This document shows positions 8,588-19,000 of a stretch of DNA of 64,000 nucleotides, in pieces. The notes beneath the pieces were generated by a model, which searched no databases, was not told the origin of the DNA, and saw only the letters and a list, made by a program, of their open reading frames with translations. Position numbers and translations under genes: made by a program. The number at the start of each line of letters is the position of its first letter. The stretch's first letter is position 1. This DNA is from JAIEPM01 sp964546815 (GTDB lineage: Bacteria > Cyanobacteriota > Vampirovibrionia > Obscuribacterales > Obscuribacteraceae): positions 1 to 64,000 of the forward strand of contig CAZJLR010000002.1 of NCBI GenBank assembly GCA_964546815.1. Reading direction: 5' to 3'.

Positions 8588-9028
8588 CTAATTGAAAGCA
8601 TCGACAACATGTGTTATTTCAGGCGCTGAGTGCTCATCGCGCGCGACACCAATGACAATTACATCATAGCGCCAGCGAATATTTTTATTGACAGATTTTG
8701 CCAGGTATGACCTGGACACAAGTAGAATTTTGCGCTGTTTTTTATAGCTAACAGCTTCAAATCCCAATTCTGGAATGCCGTATATTTCTTCAAAAATAGT
8801 GCGAGTTTTTACTTCGACAAATGCAAGGACGCCTTCGTTGTCTGAGGCAATAATGTCAATTTCGCCTGCTCGCCCAGCCCTGTAATTGCGAGCAAGAACA
8901 GTGTAGCCCTGCTCTGTCAGAAATTGGGCTGCAAGATTTTCACCTCTTGTTGCAATTCTCTTTGCTTTCAAGCTCCTGCTGTGGCGCCTTTCCGCTTGAC
9001 TGGGGTATAATCGTGCCTTCTCGTTCAT
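8588..9028 (-). CDS. yraN: YraN/UPF0102 family nuclease-like protein
   Basis: A 146-residue protein of the UPF0102 family, which has the restriction-endonuclease-like fold. The family core is clear: GENLAAQFL, then a GYTVLARNYR strand, AGEIDII, and the FVEVKTR motif, giving the D-ExK catalytic pattern. These proteins are thought to act on nucleic acids, but their cellular role is not well defined. I choose the ATG at 9028 because GGAGG lies at good spacing; a GTG six codons upstream overlaps that site. It is divergent from serS with about 80 bp between, so a shared promoter region is likely. Confidence 0.88.
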   Translation of the reverse strand: MNEKARLYPSQAERRHSRSLKAKRIATRGENLAAQFLTEQGYTVLARNYRAGRAGEIDIIASDNEGVLAFVEVKTRTIFEEIYGIPELGFEAVSYKKQRKILLVSRSYLAKSVNKNIRWRYDVIVIGVARDEHSAPEITHVVDAFN

Positions 9029-9109
9029 AGATTGTCTTTCCTCCACAGGAATGGCTCCCTATCTCTTAAACGTAGAATCGGTTGTCAAAGTTCAAAATAA
9101 GAAGGCAAT

Positions 9110-10408
9110 ATGCTTGATATTAAGGTTGTTCGCGAAAATTCTGATGAAGTCCAGAAGTCATTGGACAGACGCCACGGCGGATATAACATCGCCGAACTGC
9201 TAACCATTGACAAGCAGGTCAGAGAATTGCTTGGAGAATGGGAAGCACTTAACAAGCGTTCTAATGAAATTTCAGAACAATTCAAAACAGGCAAAGTCGC
9301 CAAAGAATTGATGGACTCATTGCGCGCCGAAACAAAAGAACTAAAAAAGAAGCGCGAAGAAACAGAACCGCGCATGAAAGAACTAGAAGCACAGCGTGAT
9401 GCGATGCTTTTGTCGACACCAAATTTGCCAGACCCAAGCGTGCCTGATGGCGCCGATGAAGAAGGCAATGTGCTTATCAAAACATGGGGAACTATTCCAG
9501 AAATCGCAGACCCAAAACCTCACTTTGAGCTCGGCGCAGAACTTGGAGTTTTTGATTTTGAGCGCGGTGTCAAACTCGCTCAATCACGCTTTACAGTGCT
9601 GATGGACATTGGCGCCAAGATGGAACGTGCGCTCATGAATTTCATGCTTGATTTGCACAGCGCCAAAAACTACAAAGAAGTCTTTCCTCCCATTTTGGTC
9701 AACCGCAATTGCATGATGGGTACGGGCCAGCTGCCAAAGTTTGAAGGCGATTTCTATAAAGTTGAAGACGACGACCTATATTTGGTGCCAACTGCAGAAG
9801 TGCCGGTCACAAATTTGTACCGTGACGAAATTCTCGATGAAAGCCAGTTGCCCATCTATCACTGTGCATACACACCAAACTTCAGACGAGAAGCTGGCGC
9901 TGCAGGTAAGGACACACGCGGCTATATCAGGCAACACCAGTTCAATAAAGTAGAGCTGGTCAAATTTGCACTGCCGGAAAATTCAGAAGAAGAGCATGAA
10001 AAAATGACTCGTGACGCCGAAGCAATTCTAGAAGCATTGGAATTGCCATACAGACGCATCATTCTATGCGCAGGCGACATGGGTTTCTCCGCACGCAAAT
10101 GTTATGACCTCGAAGTCTGGTTCCCCGCGCAAGGCAAGTACAGAGAAATCAGTTCGTGCAGTAATTTTGGGGACTTCCAGGCACGCAGAGCAAACATTCG
10201 ATATCGCACTGCAGATGGTGGCAAGCCACGATTTGTACACACCTTAAATGGATCGGGCTTAGCAATCGGCAGAACGCTGGCTGCCATTTTGGAAAACTAC
10301 CAGCAGCCTGACGGTTCCGTCAAAGTGCCGCAAGTGCTGGTGCACTATCTCAACGGTCTAACCCACATCCGCAAACAGGAAGCAGCTCCAGTCGCCGGCA
10401 GAAGCTAA
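9110..10408 (+). CDS. serS: Seryl-tRNA synthetase
   Basis: SerS charges tRNA-Ser (and tRNA-Sec where present) with serine in the cytosol. The 432-residue length is standard. The N-terminal residues 1-110 form the long antiparallel coiled-coil arm (Lys/Glu-rich, with RAETKELKKKREE) that holds the tRNA long variable loop. The class II catalytic core follows: motif 2 FRREAGAAGKDTRG with the QHQF segment, and motif 3 GLAIGRTLAAILENYQ. The ATG has AAGAAGG five bases upstream. It is a single-copy housekeeping gene divergent from yraN and convergent with the repeat-protein gene. Confidence 0.97.
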   Translation: MLDIKVVRENSDEVQKSLDRRHGGYNIAELLTIDKQVRELLGEWEALNKRSNEISEQFKTGKVAKELMDSLRAETKELKKKREETEPRMKELEAQRDAMLLSTPNLPDPSVPDGADEEGNVLIKTWGTIPEIADPKPHFELGAELGVFDFERGVKLAQSRFTVLMDIGAKMERALMNFMLDLHSAKNYKEVFPPILVNRNCMMGTGQLPKFEGDFYKVEDDDLYLVPTAEVPVTNLYRDEILDESQLPIYHCAYTPNFRREAGAAGKDTRGYIRQHQFNKVELVKFALPENSEEEHEKMTRDAEAILEALELPYRRIILCAGDMGFSARKCYDLEVWFPAQGKYREISSCSNFGDFQARRANIRYRTADGGKPRFVHTLNGSGLAIGRTLAAILENYQQPDGSVKVPQVLVHYLNGLTHIRKQEAAPVAGRS

Positions 10409-10479
10409 GCTTCTTGAATACGAAAACTCAACCTATACAACTACCTGAAAAACTGATCCAAACTAAGCAGATTAGAATC

Positions 10480-11439
10480 CTATTGGAACTCTAGATGATC
10501 AGGCTCAGAATGGCGTCGATTGGCCCGTTGCACCCGAGCACTTGCAAGTGCATCTTTCTCTTCTTTGGAAAGAGCCAGCAGCTCTCTACGAGCCAATTCC
10601 TGATGATATGAGTCCTGCGGAAATTGCCTTTTGCTAGCGAGATCGGCTCTCTCTTCAACTGTAAGTTTGGGATTCTCGGGCTTTCCAGACAGATATTCCT
10701 TTTTCGCCAGTTCACGATAATGTTCATCATTCGGAAACTGTCTTTTACTGACGAGATCCGCATACTCATCGGGACTTAACCTCGCCGAGCTGTCATCTCG
10801 AGAAAGCAATTCCTTTCGCGCCAAATCCTGATAATGCTGGTCATACGGAAATTGTCTCTTGCTGGCAAGATCCGCAGACTCTGCAGGGTTTAGAGTTTCA
10901 CCTTTGGCTTGCCTGGCGGCTAAATCTTTATAGTGCTGGTCAAGCTCAGGCGCAGATTCGCGAGATGAAGAATCGTAAAAGCCACCCCTCTTTCCCTGTA
11001 GTCGCGAATCACGCTCCGCCACTCTTGCCTGGCGAAGACCTTCCGATTCTTCGGGAGATAGCGAAGCGAGTAGTTCTCTTTTGGCCAGCGCTTGATTTTG
11101 ACTATCGGATGGAAACTGGCGTTTACTCGCCAAATCAGCCCTTTCTTCCGGATTAAGCTTGGGATTGCCGGGGTCAGCAGACAAAAGTTCTTTACGAGCC
11201 AAATCGCGATATCGAATATCAGCTTCATGGGGAAACTGCCTCCAACTCACCAAATCAGCCTTATCCTGGGCATTCATTGGTGGCGCTTGATTTGTTTCGG
11301 AAGCGCGCTCTCTTTCGGCAAGCTTCGAGATCTTGTCTGGCATGGAGATCTGTGGCTCAGACGCAAAACGTCCGCCACTTTCTCTTTGCTCGAAATGACG
11401 CGACTCCGGGCGCTCCGACGATGGCTGATCCGATGACAT
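10480..11439 (-). CDS. Repeat protein with ADLxSxRQFP modules
   Basis: A 319-residue soluble protein of unknown function built from five copies of a module of about 38 residues. Each copy begins ADL(A/V)S(K/W)RQFP and continues with a helix of the type HYxxLAxxELLS, then a linker with PxLxPEER. The modules look helical, suggesting an alpha-solenoid or a binding array. A sixth, degenerate part (residues about 115-160) is Arg-rich and disordered. There is no signal peptide, membrane segment or known domain. It stands alone on the minus strand. The style (helix plus short turn plus aromatic) recalls the GDYSF repeats of the giant protein at 51.8 kb, but the sequences are not the same. Confidence 0.7.
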   Translation of the reverse strand: MSSDQPSSERPESRHFEQRESGGRFASEPQISMPDKISKLAERERASETNQAPPMNAQDKADLVSWRQFPHEADIRYRDLARKELLSADPGNPKLNPEERADLASKRQFPSDSQNQALAKRELLASLSPEESEGLRQARVAERDSRLQGKRGGFYDSSSRESAPELDQHYKDLAARQAKGETLNPAESADLASKRQFPYDQHYQDLARKELLSRDDSSARLSPDEYADLVSKRQFPNDEHYRELAKKEYLSGKPENPKLTVEERADLASKRQFPQDSYHQELARRELLALSKEEKDALASARVQRANRRHSEPDHLEFQ

Positions 11440-11644
11440 AGTTCCAGTTCCCCATTAAGTCTTCTAATGGTTTATTCCCCGTAGAAAGGGAAATGACATT
11501 AAACCAGTCCCTAATAGAGCAATAACATCGCAAGAACCAAGAGGAGCTTAGTTTTGGAAGATCAGACTAAGGCGCCCCGTACTCACGAATCTTTGGACCA
11601 AAATTACATAGTCACTTAAGGATGCGTCAAGAAAACTGGGCTAC

Positions 11645-11650
11645 TATAAT
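11645..11650 (+). promoter_or_regulatory. Candidate -10 element for the exported protein/glycosidase pair
   Basis: A perfect TATAAT sits 24 bases before the ATG at 11675. No good -35 hexamer is seen at 16-18 bp, so this is a weak promoter call based on one element and its position. Confidence 0.3.
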
Positions 11651-11674
11651 TAAATTCCTTGGCGGGTTCACAAG

Positions 11675-12811
11675 ATGCGAACACTCGGCGCGGCATTTTT
11701 AATCTGGCTCACATTTCAATTCAGCTCTGCAGCGATGGCAGCGGAGGCAGCAAGCAATGAAAAAATTGTAGCTATCATCGAAAAATCAAGTGATTTGGGA
11801 GCCGGAACAAAAGTACTAGCATCTGTCTCCGGTAACGAAGTCACAGTCTCAACCTACAGACACAAAGAATCAAAAGACATAGATAACGACTGCAAAATTG
11901 AAGCCACATTGATGGCAAAAGAGCTCATGATTAGTAATGACTTTGGACTGAGACGAGTCATAGTTCATTTTCACGAGCCCAGTCTCACAGGGAAATATCG
12001 CGAAGTAATTGTGTCCTATGCAGAAATAAAAGCCTTTGCCACTGGTGCAGTGAAGGACGCCGATTTCATGTCGTCACTTACACTAAATTTGATACCAGAG
12101 CCAATCAAAGCAGCAGGACAAGATAAAGGTGAGCAAACAAACACAAGCGCGCCAAACACCGCAGCTGGCTCTGCAAGCGACACAACAGCATCATCTACTG
12201 CGGTCGCCAGCGCCACTACAAGCAGCTCAAACAGCAATAACGCAAAAGCAAACGAAACATCAAATTCCAAATCACATACGGCAGAACCAAAGCCGGAAGC
12301 AGCAAAGAAGCTAACGTATGTCTCACGCAGAACCGGCATCAGTTTTGAGTTTCCACCAGACTGGACAATCAAAGACAATTTCCCGACAAGCGGTGATTTG
12401 TTTGTTCAAATGATCGCACCAAAAACGAAAGAGTCAAACATTGAATTTGGACTCAGACGTACACCAAGAACACCGCTTGAATGTGCACAAGCTCAGCGCA
12501 AATTATTTGATTACGACGGCGTCAGGCTAGAAGAATGCCGCCGCATCAAATTTGGCAAAGGCGGCTACGATGGCGCCCTGGTGATACTCAGCTATCCACA
12601 CAGCTCGGGCGAACGATATTACGAAAACCATTTGTACTTTGGCAAACCTAATGCAATTTTCGATGTCTGGTGCTGGTGCGATGTGAAATACTATCGTACT
12701 GTTTCAGTTGCTTTTTGGGATGTTATGAACACCATGTCTTTCCCAAACTCAGCAGCTAAGCCCGCCGCTGGGGGTAAAGCTGCGCCCAAAGCAGGCGCGA
12801 AAAAGAAATGA
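11675..12811 (+). CDS. Exported protein with a PsbP/DcrB-like C-terminal domain
   Basis: A 378-residue protein with a signal peptide (hydrophobic residues 4-20, cleavage near AMA-AEA). Residues about 20-150 form a first domain of unknown type. A Ser/Thr/Asn/Ala-rich linker (about 150-205) follows. The C-terminal domain (about 215-360) begins TGISFEFPPDWTI and has the strand pattern of Mog1p/PsbP/DcrB-fold proteins, a resemblance I infer from pattern only. The tail is Lys/Ala-rich. Its stop overlaps the start of the agarase-like gene by four bases (ATGA), so the two proteins are co-translated and are likely to act together outside the inner membrane. Confidence 0.6.
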   Translation: MRTLGAAFLIWLTFQFSSAAMAAEAASNEKIVAIIEKSSDLGAGTKVLASVSGNEVTVSTYRHKESKDIDNDCKIEATLMAKELMISNDFGLRRVIVHFHEPSLTGKYREVIVSYAEIKAFATGAVKDADFMSSLTLNLIPEPIKAAGQDKGEQTNTSAPNTAAGSASDTTASSTAVASATTSSSNSNNAKANETSNSKSHTAEPKPEAAKKLTYVSRRTGISFEFPPDWTIKDNFPTSGDLFVQMIAPKTKESNIEFGLRRTPRTPLECAQAQRKLFDYDGVRLEECRRIKFGKGGYDGALVILSYPHSSGERYYENHLYFGKPNAIFDVWCWCDVKYYRTVSVAFWDVMNTMSFPNSAAKPAAGGKAAPKAGAKKK

Positions 12812-14358
12812 GAATCATCAGCCTTTTGCTGAGTTTACTTCTCATTGTCTATTCATTTATTTTTCAAGCGCAGAGCAGAGCAAACCCGCCGGCAAAAGCC
12901 GATGCCCACACTCAACGCGCCTGGATTGATAAATTCGGGCAAAACACAAAGTCAGACTGGGCACAGAAAATACACACAGAAGCAGAGCTTGCCCAGGCTG
13001 ATGAAAATGAACAAAAAATACTAGACGCGCAAAAGCCATTTCGAGACAGAGATGAATTTGGCGGCTGGACGAAGGGAGTGCAAGTCAAAGCAAGCGGCTT
13101 TTTCAGATTGGAAAAGATTGAAAATAAGTGGTGGCTAGTTACACCAAGTGGGCACCTGTATTACACCATTGCAATTGACTGCATTGCACCTGAAGCATTT
13201 ACAAAACTCAGCGGAGAGAACCGAGCAGCTTACACGTGGTTGCCCGCTTCTAGAACTGAGTTTGGCGCAGCACAAAAAGACAATGCAATTTCATTTTACG
13301 TTCTCAATCTAATTAGAAAATGGGGCAAAGATTGGCAAGAAAAATTCAACAAGCGCGCAATTGAAAGAACAAAATCTTGGGGATTCACAGGCTTTGGAAA
13401 TTGGAGCGATGAGAATATACAACACAGAAAAATGCCCTATGTAAGCATGGGTCCATCTACATGGGAACTAAAAGTACCTTACATAGATGGCGATATTGCT
13501 GATGTATACGATCCAAATTTCACAAGTGAAGTATTTAGAGTCGCAGCGAAATTGAGTGAGCATAAAAACGACGAATTTCTAATCGGATATTTTCTAGACA
13601 ATGAAATGCCCTGGTGGAATATTCCTACTGATGTTCTGGCTCTCGATGAAAAACAAGCCTGCAAAAAATATTGGATAGGCAGATTAAAAGTCCAATACGG
13701 AAACATTCACTCCCTCAATAAGAGCTGGGGCTGCCACGCTAAAGACTTTAACTCATTGCGCTGGCCTGGCGATAAGGCAAATAAAAATGCCACTGCAGAC
13801 ATGATTTCTTTTCGAAGAGATTTTGCCGAGCGATTTTATGATGCATGGTATCGCGCCATCAAAAAAGCAGATCCAAATCATCTGGTGCTGGGCAGTCGAA
13901 TTCCATATCCTATGGATGATGTGGCACTGGCATGCGCAAGACATACCGATGTGCTCAGCTTCAACTATTACAGCACAGATTTTGGCGACAAATTTGATCG
14001 CTATTACAAACTAACGGGCAAGCCAATAATGATTGGTGAATATGATTTTGACAGCCTCGATAACGGGCTGCTGAAAGCATTTGTGCCGGTAGCCAATCAA
14101 GAAGAGCGCGGCAAAGGATATTCATTTTACACAGAATCTGCTGCAGCAAAACCATATATGGTTGGCACACACTACTTCCAATACATAGACGAACCATTGA
14201 CAGGTCGAGGCGATGGCGAAAGCTCATTCAACGGTTTTGTAAGTGTCGCAGACATACCTTATCCAAAATTAGTCGAAGCAGCCAAAAGAACAAACGCTCG
14301 CATCTACGAACTCCACAACGGCTCACTGCAAGCGACGAAGGAACGTCCTCTGCATTAG
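12808..14358 (+). CDS. Agarase-like glycoside hydrolase, exported
   Basis: A 516-residue protein with a signal peptide (residues 1-24) and a TIM-barrel glycosidase domain. The entrance motif (FGGW, then GFFRLEKI, WWLVTPSGHLYYT) matches the start of GH50/GH86-type beta-agarase domains. Two glutamates sit where clan-A enzymes keep their catalytic pair: Glu266 in YFLDNEMPWW (acid/base) and Glu411 in IMIGEYDF (nucleophile). It should cleave a beta-linked polysaccharide in the periplasm or outside; agar itself is not implied, since many members of these families are uncharacterised. It overlaps the upstream exported gene by four bases. Confidence 0.75.
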   Translation: MRIISLLLSLLLIVYSFIFQAQSRANPPAKADAHTQRAWIDKFGQNTKSDWAQKIHTEAELAQADENEQKILDAQKPFRDRDEFGGWTKGVQVKASGFFRLEKIENKWWLVTPSGHLYYTIAIDCIAPEAFTKLSGENRAAYTWLPASRTEFGAAQKDNAISFYVLNLIRKWGKDWQEKFNKRAIERTKSWGFTGFGNWSDENIQHRKMPYVSMGPSTWELKVPYIDGDIADVYDPNFTSEVFRVAAKLSEHKNDEFLIGYFLDNEMPWWNIPTDVLALDEKQACKKYWIGRLKVQYGNIHSLNKSWGCHAKDFNSLRWPGDKANKNATADMISFRRDFAERFYDAWYRAIKKADPNHLVLGSRIPYPMDDVALACARHTDVLSFNYYSTDFGDKFDRYYKLTGKPIMIGEYDFDSLDNGLLKAFVPVANQEERGKGYSFYTESAAAKPYMVGTHYFQYIDEPLTGRGDGESSFNGFVSVADIPYPKLVEAAKRTNARIYELHNGSLQATKERPLH

Positions 14359-14581
14359 CAACGCAAGAGCAAGGTACAGAGTTAACTCAAACTTTGTCGC
14401 GTGAAGGAAAGAGTTCACTTAGTAGCACTGGGAAAGAACGGAGCACCTGACAAATCTTTTCTTCCTATTTAACTCAAAATATCAGTTAGACCTGAGTGCG
14501 AAATAATAGCTTTCAATACCCCTTGAGTGTTTTAATGTGCACACCCCGTCTACGTATACAGGCAAGCTTGAGAAAAATTCT

Positions 14582-15448
14582 ATGAAAAGTGCCCATCAAT
14601 TCCTAATTGTGTCGATCGCAAGCAGCCTTATGCTGAATGCTTGCTCTCAATCAACAGGCAACAGCGATGAAATCAACAATTTAAAGCAAGAAGTCGAATC
14701 ACTAAAACAAGAAAACGCTCAACTGAAAGTAAAACTTGCCAACAAGGACAATGCAGCGACTCCAGTTGCAACACAATCGCAAGAGCCGGTCAAAAGTAAT
14801 ACAGCAAGCACCGAAAGCACGACAGAAGCAGCTAAAAAAGCTCAAACATTCCAGGACATAGACGGAGTGTTTGGCGAAAAAGAAATCAAGGCACTTGCTG
14901 GGTTAAAAGTCATCGATGCAGATTCTCCAAACTTTGAGCCAACAAAACCGATCAGCAGAGCAGAGTTTGTCGAATGGTTAGTGAAGGCCAACAATGCTAT
15001 ACGCCCCTCAAAATACTTGATTAGAAAAGCCGAAAAAGATGCAGCATCAAGCTTTAGCGACCTCTCAAACTCGCAAAAGTATTTCCAAGCTATTCAGGGA
15101 ATGAGTGATGCCGGTTGGTCAGTAGGTTTTACAGACAAGACTTTTAGACCAGGAGCCAACTTAACCAGAGAACAATTGATAGCCATAAAAGCGCCACTGG
15201 ATTACCAGCAGAAAGATCTTTCTAATTATCTTGAGAAGTGGCAAGACAATGCAAAAATCTCTAAAAACTTCAAAGAATCTATGAATCTCGAAGCATTCAG
15301 CGGACATAACTGGGAGCGCGTGTTTGGCAAAACGAAAAACTGCGACCCACAAAAGCCTGTCACGCGTGCAGAAGCGGCCGTTTGCTTGTACCAGTTTACA
15401 GGTGGCTCAAACGACTACAATGCCAGCGAACCGCAGGGTGCTTCCTGA
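14582..15448 (+). CDS. SLH-domain lipoprotein
   Basis: A 288-residue lipoprotein. The start at 14582 gives a clean type II signal peptide ending in LMLNAC, so the mature N-terminus is a lipidated cysteine. A coiled coil (INNLKQEVESLKQENAQLK) and a Thr/Ser-rich linker follow, then S-layer homology repeats from about residue 100 with PISRAEFVEWL, FRPGANLTREQL and PVTRAEAAVCLYQF. SLH repeats bind pyruvylated wall polysaccharides. The pattern of coiled coil plus SLH recalls cyanobacterial outer-membrane-to-wall tethers. It is a single gene with a 220-bp upstream gap. Confidence 0.8.
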   Translation: MKSAHQFLIVSIASSLMLNACSQSTGNSDEINNLKQEVESLKQENAQLKVKLANKDNAATPVATQSQEPVKSNTASTESTTEAAKKAQTFQDIDGVFGEKEIKALAGLKVIDADSPNFEPTKPISRAEFVEWLVKANNAIRPSKYLIRKAEKDAASSFSDLSNSQKYFQAIQGMSDAGWSVGFTDKTFRPGANLTREQLIAIKAPLDYQQKDLSNYLEKWQDNAKISKNFKESMNLEAFSGHNWERVFGKTKNCDPQKPVTRAEAAVCLYQFTGGSNDYNASEPQGAS

Positions 15449-15557
15449 GGCCAAAGTTCAAATAAAATGTCCTAAAAACGTCTCGCGAGACCACAGCCAT
15501 ACCAGAATTCAGGGATCTTGGGCTAAAAATTAAAAGGGTCAGGAGCAGCCGGGGGGC

Positions 15558-15590
15558 TGTGACGCAAAAAAGACGAAATTGTGACGCAAA
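15558..15590 (+). promoter_or_regulatory. Tandem TGTGACGCAAA direct repeat
   Basis: The 11-mer TGTGACGCAAA occurs at 15558-15568 and again at 15580-15590, exactly 22 bp apart, which is two helical turns. It lies 56 bp upstream of the ATG at 15646. Spacing on one face of the helix suggests a binding site for a regulator; no regulator can be named. Confidence 0.35.
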
Positions 15591-15645
15591 TTGGAATCAA
15601 GCCATCAATAAGATAACTCCATCGGTTGGACGCGGGGTTAATGAA

Positions 15646-16038
15646 ATGGCTAATACAAGCAATCTTCAAGTTGTAGCAAACGACATGAGCCTCGATTTCT
15701 TGCTCCTTTCAAACCCTTTCGAAGCAGCCATCGAAGTTTCAAGCGCAGAACGCATCTACAAATTGGTCAAAAACGGCTCATTCGCCCTTGGCAGACAAAC
15801 CATAATCGCAGCATTTCAAGCAGCTGCCAGCCAAACAACCGATGGACAAGCAGTTAATGTAAAAGCAATCGTCAAACTTTGCCTCGAAATCACAGCCGAA
15901 AGCTACAAATCAACAAACCCAGCCAATCATCTCAAAATCTGGTTTGACCCCTTCACCGCTCGCGTCGAAATGCAAGCAGGCAACGGACTCAAAGACAGCC
16001 TCAGCATTTGGTCAAATCAACAACGCATTGCTGCTTAA
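15646..16038 (+). CDS. Hypothetical protein upstream of the papain-like giant
   Basis: A 130-residue soluble protein with no family that I recognise. It is mixed alpha/beta, with a helix carrying AERIYKLVKNGSFALGRQ and a C-terminal strand region around LKIWFDPFTARVEMQ. The frame is open back to 15559, but the direct repeats lie there and the ATG at 15646 gives a cleaner N-terminus. It ends 47 bp before the 1118-residue gene on the same strand, so the two are probably co-transcribed. Its job may be linked to that protein, for instance as a chaperone or accessory factor, but there is no direct evidence. Confidence 0.55.
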   Translation: MANTSNLQVVANDMSLDFLLLSNPFEAAIEVSSAERIYKLVKNGSFALGRQTIIAAFQAAASQTTDGQAVNVKAIVKLCLEITAESYKSTNPANHLKIWFDPFTARVEMQAGNGLKDSLSIWSNQQRIAA

Positions 16039-16085
16039 TGCAATGTGTCACGGGTATAAGACTATGGTCAAAAGGTAGATGATTC

Positions 16086-19000
16086 ATGGCGAAAAACAAT
16101 GAAGCTGAAGAGCAGCCAGGACGCGAGGAAGCTGCGCCGGAAGCAGCCGTAGCCACAGCGCCCGAAGCACTAAGAAGCACAGTGGATGCTCTCCAGGGAA
16201 TTAACAGAGACGGTGACAGGTCTTCACCTTTAATAGAACAGCTGCAGCCGGCGGGCGGGCAAAATTTATCGCCTGATTCAAAATTACTACAATCAAACGT
16301 CAATGAACGCATTCAAGAAGTCATCAAAGAAATAAAGCCAGGGTCACCGGCAGACAAATTCTTGCATTCAGGAAATGCTTTAGATAGAGAAAAAATTCGC
16401 CAGGGACTTATTGATGAAGCCCTGGGAAATAACCCTGAACGCTCAAAACAAGCAATTGATGAACTAAAGAAAGTAACTTTTCTCGAATCAGCCATCACGC
16501 TGAGCAATACACTTGGCTCAAGCAACCCAGACCAGTCGCGCGAGCGTTATGCTGCCATACGTCAGCTTGCAGGATTGAGCCTTGAAGAATCAAGTGGCAA
16601 CGGTAATGCCTCAACGCTGCTCGAAACACTTAAGCAAGATAAGAGTAGTCGCCTGGGGGCCGAAGTTTCTGCGGCAAAAATCGACAAGGAATGCGAAAGA
16701 GATGAACTCCAAGACCAGAGCCTGAAACAGTTAAAGGAAATTTTTGCAGATAGCGATGACAGTTCTCTTGCTGCCTTTACTAAGCTCAACAGACTCTCCC
16801 AAGTTGCACTAGCCAACGGTATTTGCGACATAAGCACAAGCCACGACCTGGCGAATGATCTGCTCAAATTACGACAAACTTCAAAACAAGCACAAACGGC
16901 AAACACATTGCTTGACGGTCTCAATACCCTAAATCTCAACGGGTCAAATGCCGCCGGTGAAGTGCTGAAATCTTTGTGGGAAAACAAATTGTTGCGCTAC
17001 GACAGTGAGCGCGGGCGTTTTTCAGAAATAGGAAATAATGAAATTGATTGGGGCCAGGCATGGAAATCAAAATTGCCAAAACCGGCAGAACAAGCTGGCA
17101 ATTATCCGCTCATCAATGGTGGACTAGACTCATTACAGACATACAACACCGAAGTTGGAGCCGCCCGCTCGGCCAGGGCTGAAAGCGAAAAGACCGCGGC
17201 AGTAGCAGCAGAGAAACCAGCGGACAAAAATAGAGCTGAAAAAACAGCCGCAAAAACAAGCGAGCCGCCGAACCCGGAACAGATCCGCCAGGCCGGACTT
17301 AAGTTAATAGAACAGTTTATGACCGCCGATCGCAATCACTCTAAAAGCACTGAAATGATGGGGCGGACCTTTGGTAAAGCAAAAATTGAAGCCTACATTG
17401 ACCGCAACAACAAAGACGGAAAATCGTTTTTTAGTAAAGTTACCGCAGACAGCCCACTGGCAAAGATTCCTGGGGTTGAACGCAACGGTGACTATTTCAG
17501 CTTCAAGGGCGAACCTTTTAAGGACGGCAATTCATGGAAGATGCTCATTTTGGGCAAGGACAATAAGCCGACGGCTATTCTATCTGAAGATGGATCTGTT
17601 GAAAAACTCAAGCCGAATATTAAGTGCCCCGACGGCACCCAGATTGACTTTGATTATGATGGCAATGGCGTAAAGTCAGTGAAAGACGGTCATGGATCAA
17701 GCTGGACTCGCAGTGAAGGCAGCAAAGACGAGTGGAAAGTTAATCGAGGAAACGGCGAAGAAACACTCAAAGGAAAAGTCACAGTCGGCGAGGATGGCAG
17801 TTATAAATTTGTTGGCAAAGACGCCAATGGCAAAGACATAACTATTGAACAACGCCTGGATGGAACCACTGTCGAAACTTCGGGAGATATCCGCAGCACA
17901 GTCACGCGAAACACCCAGGGCGAATCAGTGCGAAAAGTGGAAGACCTCTCTGGTGAAAAGCCACGCATTACAGAAGTAATAAAGACAAACGCAAAAGGTG
18001 AAACTGAATTCGTACTCAAACCAGTTGAAGGAAAGGAAAACACCTGGTCATCGGAAAAGCTAGGTGAAATAAAAGGAGAGCTTTCTGTTTCTCCTGAAGG
18101 AAAGCTGATTTTTTCGCAAACTGTGGCGAGTGAAAGAGGCACTTTCAAGACTATTGGTAGAGACGAAAACGGCGAAATTCAAACCCTGAGTTCAGAGTTT
18201 AAGGAAGGAGAAAAACCTGAAGTCTGGACGAGGGTAGGCGACTCAAACTGGTGGACAAGTGACCAAGGAAAAATGAATTGCGCCAGAGTCGAGAATGGCG
18301 AGTTTCAACCAATTGATGCTCAAGATTTATCTGCACAAAAAGAATCGCTAGATAAAGTAGCAGTTCATGCCATCAAAGATGAAAAGCAACGCGCGGAATT
18401 TCTTGCAAACGTAGAAGCATTTCTAACTCGAGCTCAGAAAGACGGCATCTCGAATGCTGAAGTAGCGAAAAGTCTGGAGCATTTGTCGCGCCTCATGGTG
18501 GCACCAGATGGCAATACAGCAATATCACAGGACGATAGAGTCAAGATTGCACAGCAAGCAATTCGACAGGCAGCAGACCCTACAACAATTGACCAGGGGC
18601 AAAATAATACTTGCAATGTTACTACTGTAGAAAATCTTCTCTATACTAAGCAGCCTTCGGTTGTGTTCAAAGTTATAGCCGACGTTGCCACCACTGGTAG
18701 CTTCACAACCAAAGATGGCAAATCAATTGCTATTCATCCAAGTTGTCTAAAGCCAGACAATGAAGCCAGAAATCACCCAACCATCGACGGCGATAGAAGC
18801 TATGCCAGCCAGATATTTCAGCATGCTGCAATTGCAACTTTTTGGCAAAGCGAAGCAGACTCAAAATTCAGATACGTGAAAGTCGAGAGCAGATTGGGAA
18901 GAACCGACACAGGAGAGCGCATTGCAGAAGTTGATGCTAACGGTAATTTCACTGGCAAATTCAGAACAGACCATGAAGGCAAATTGATCAAGTCTCCGCA

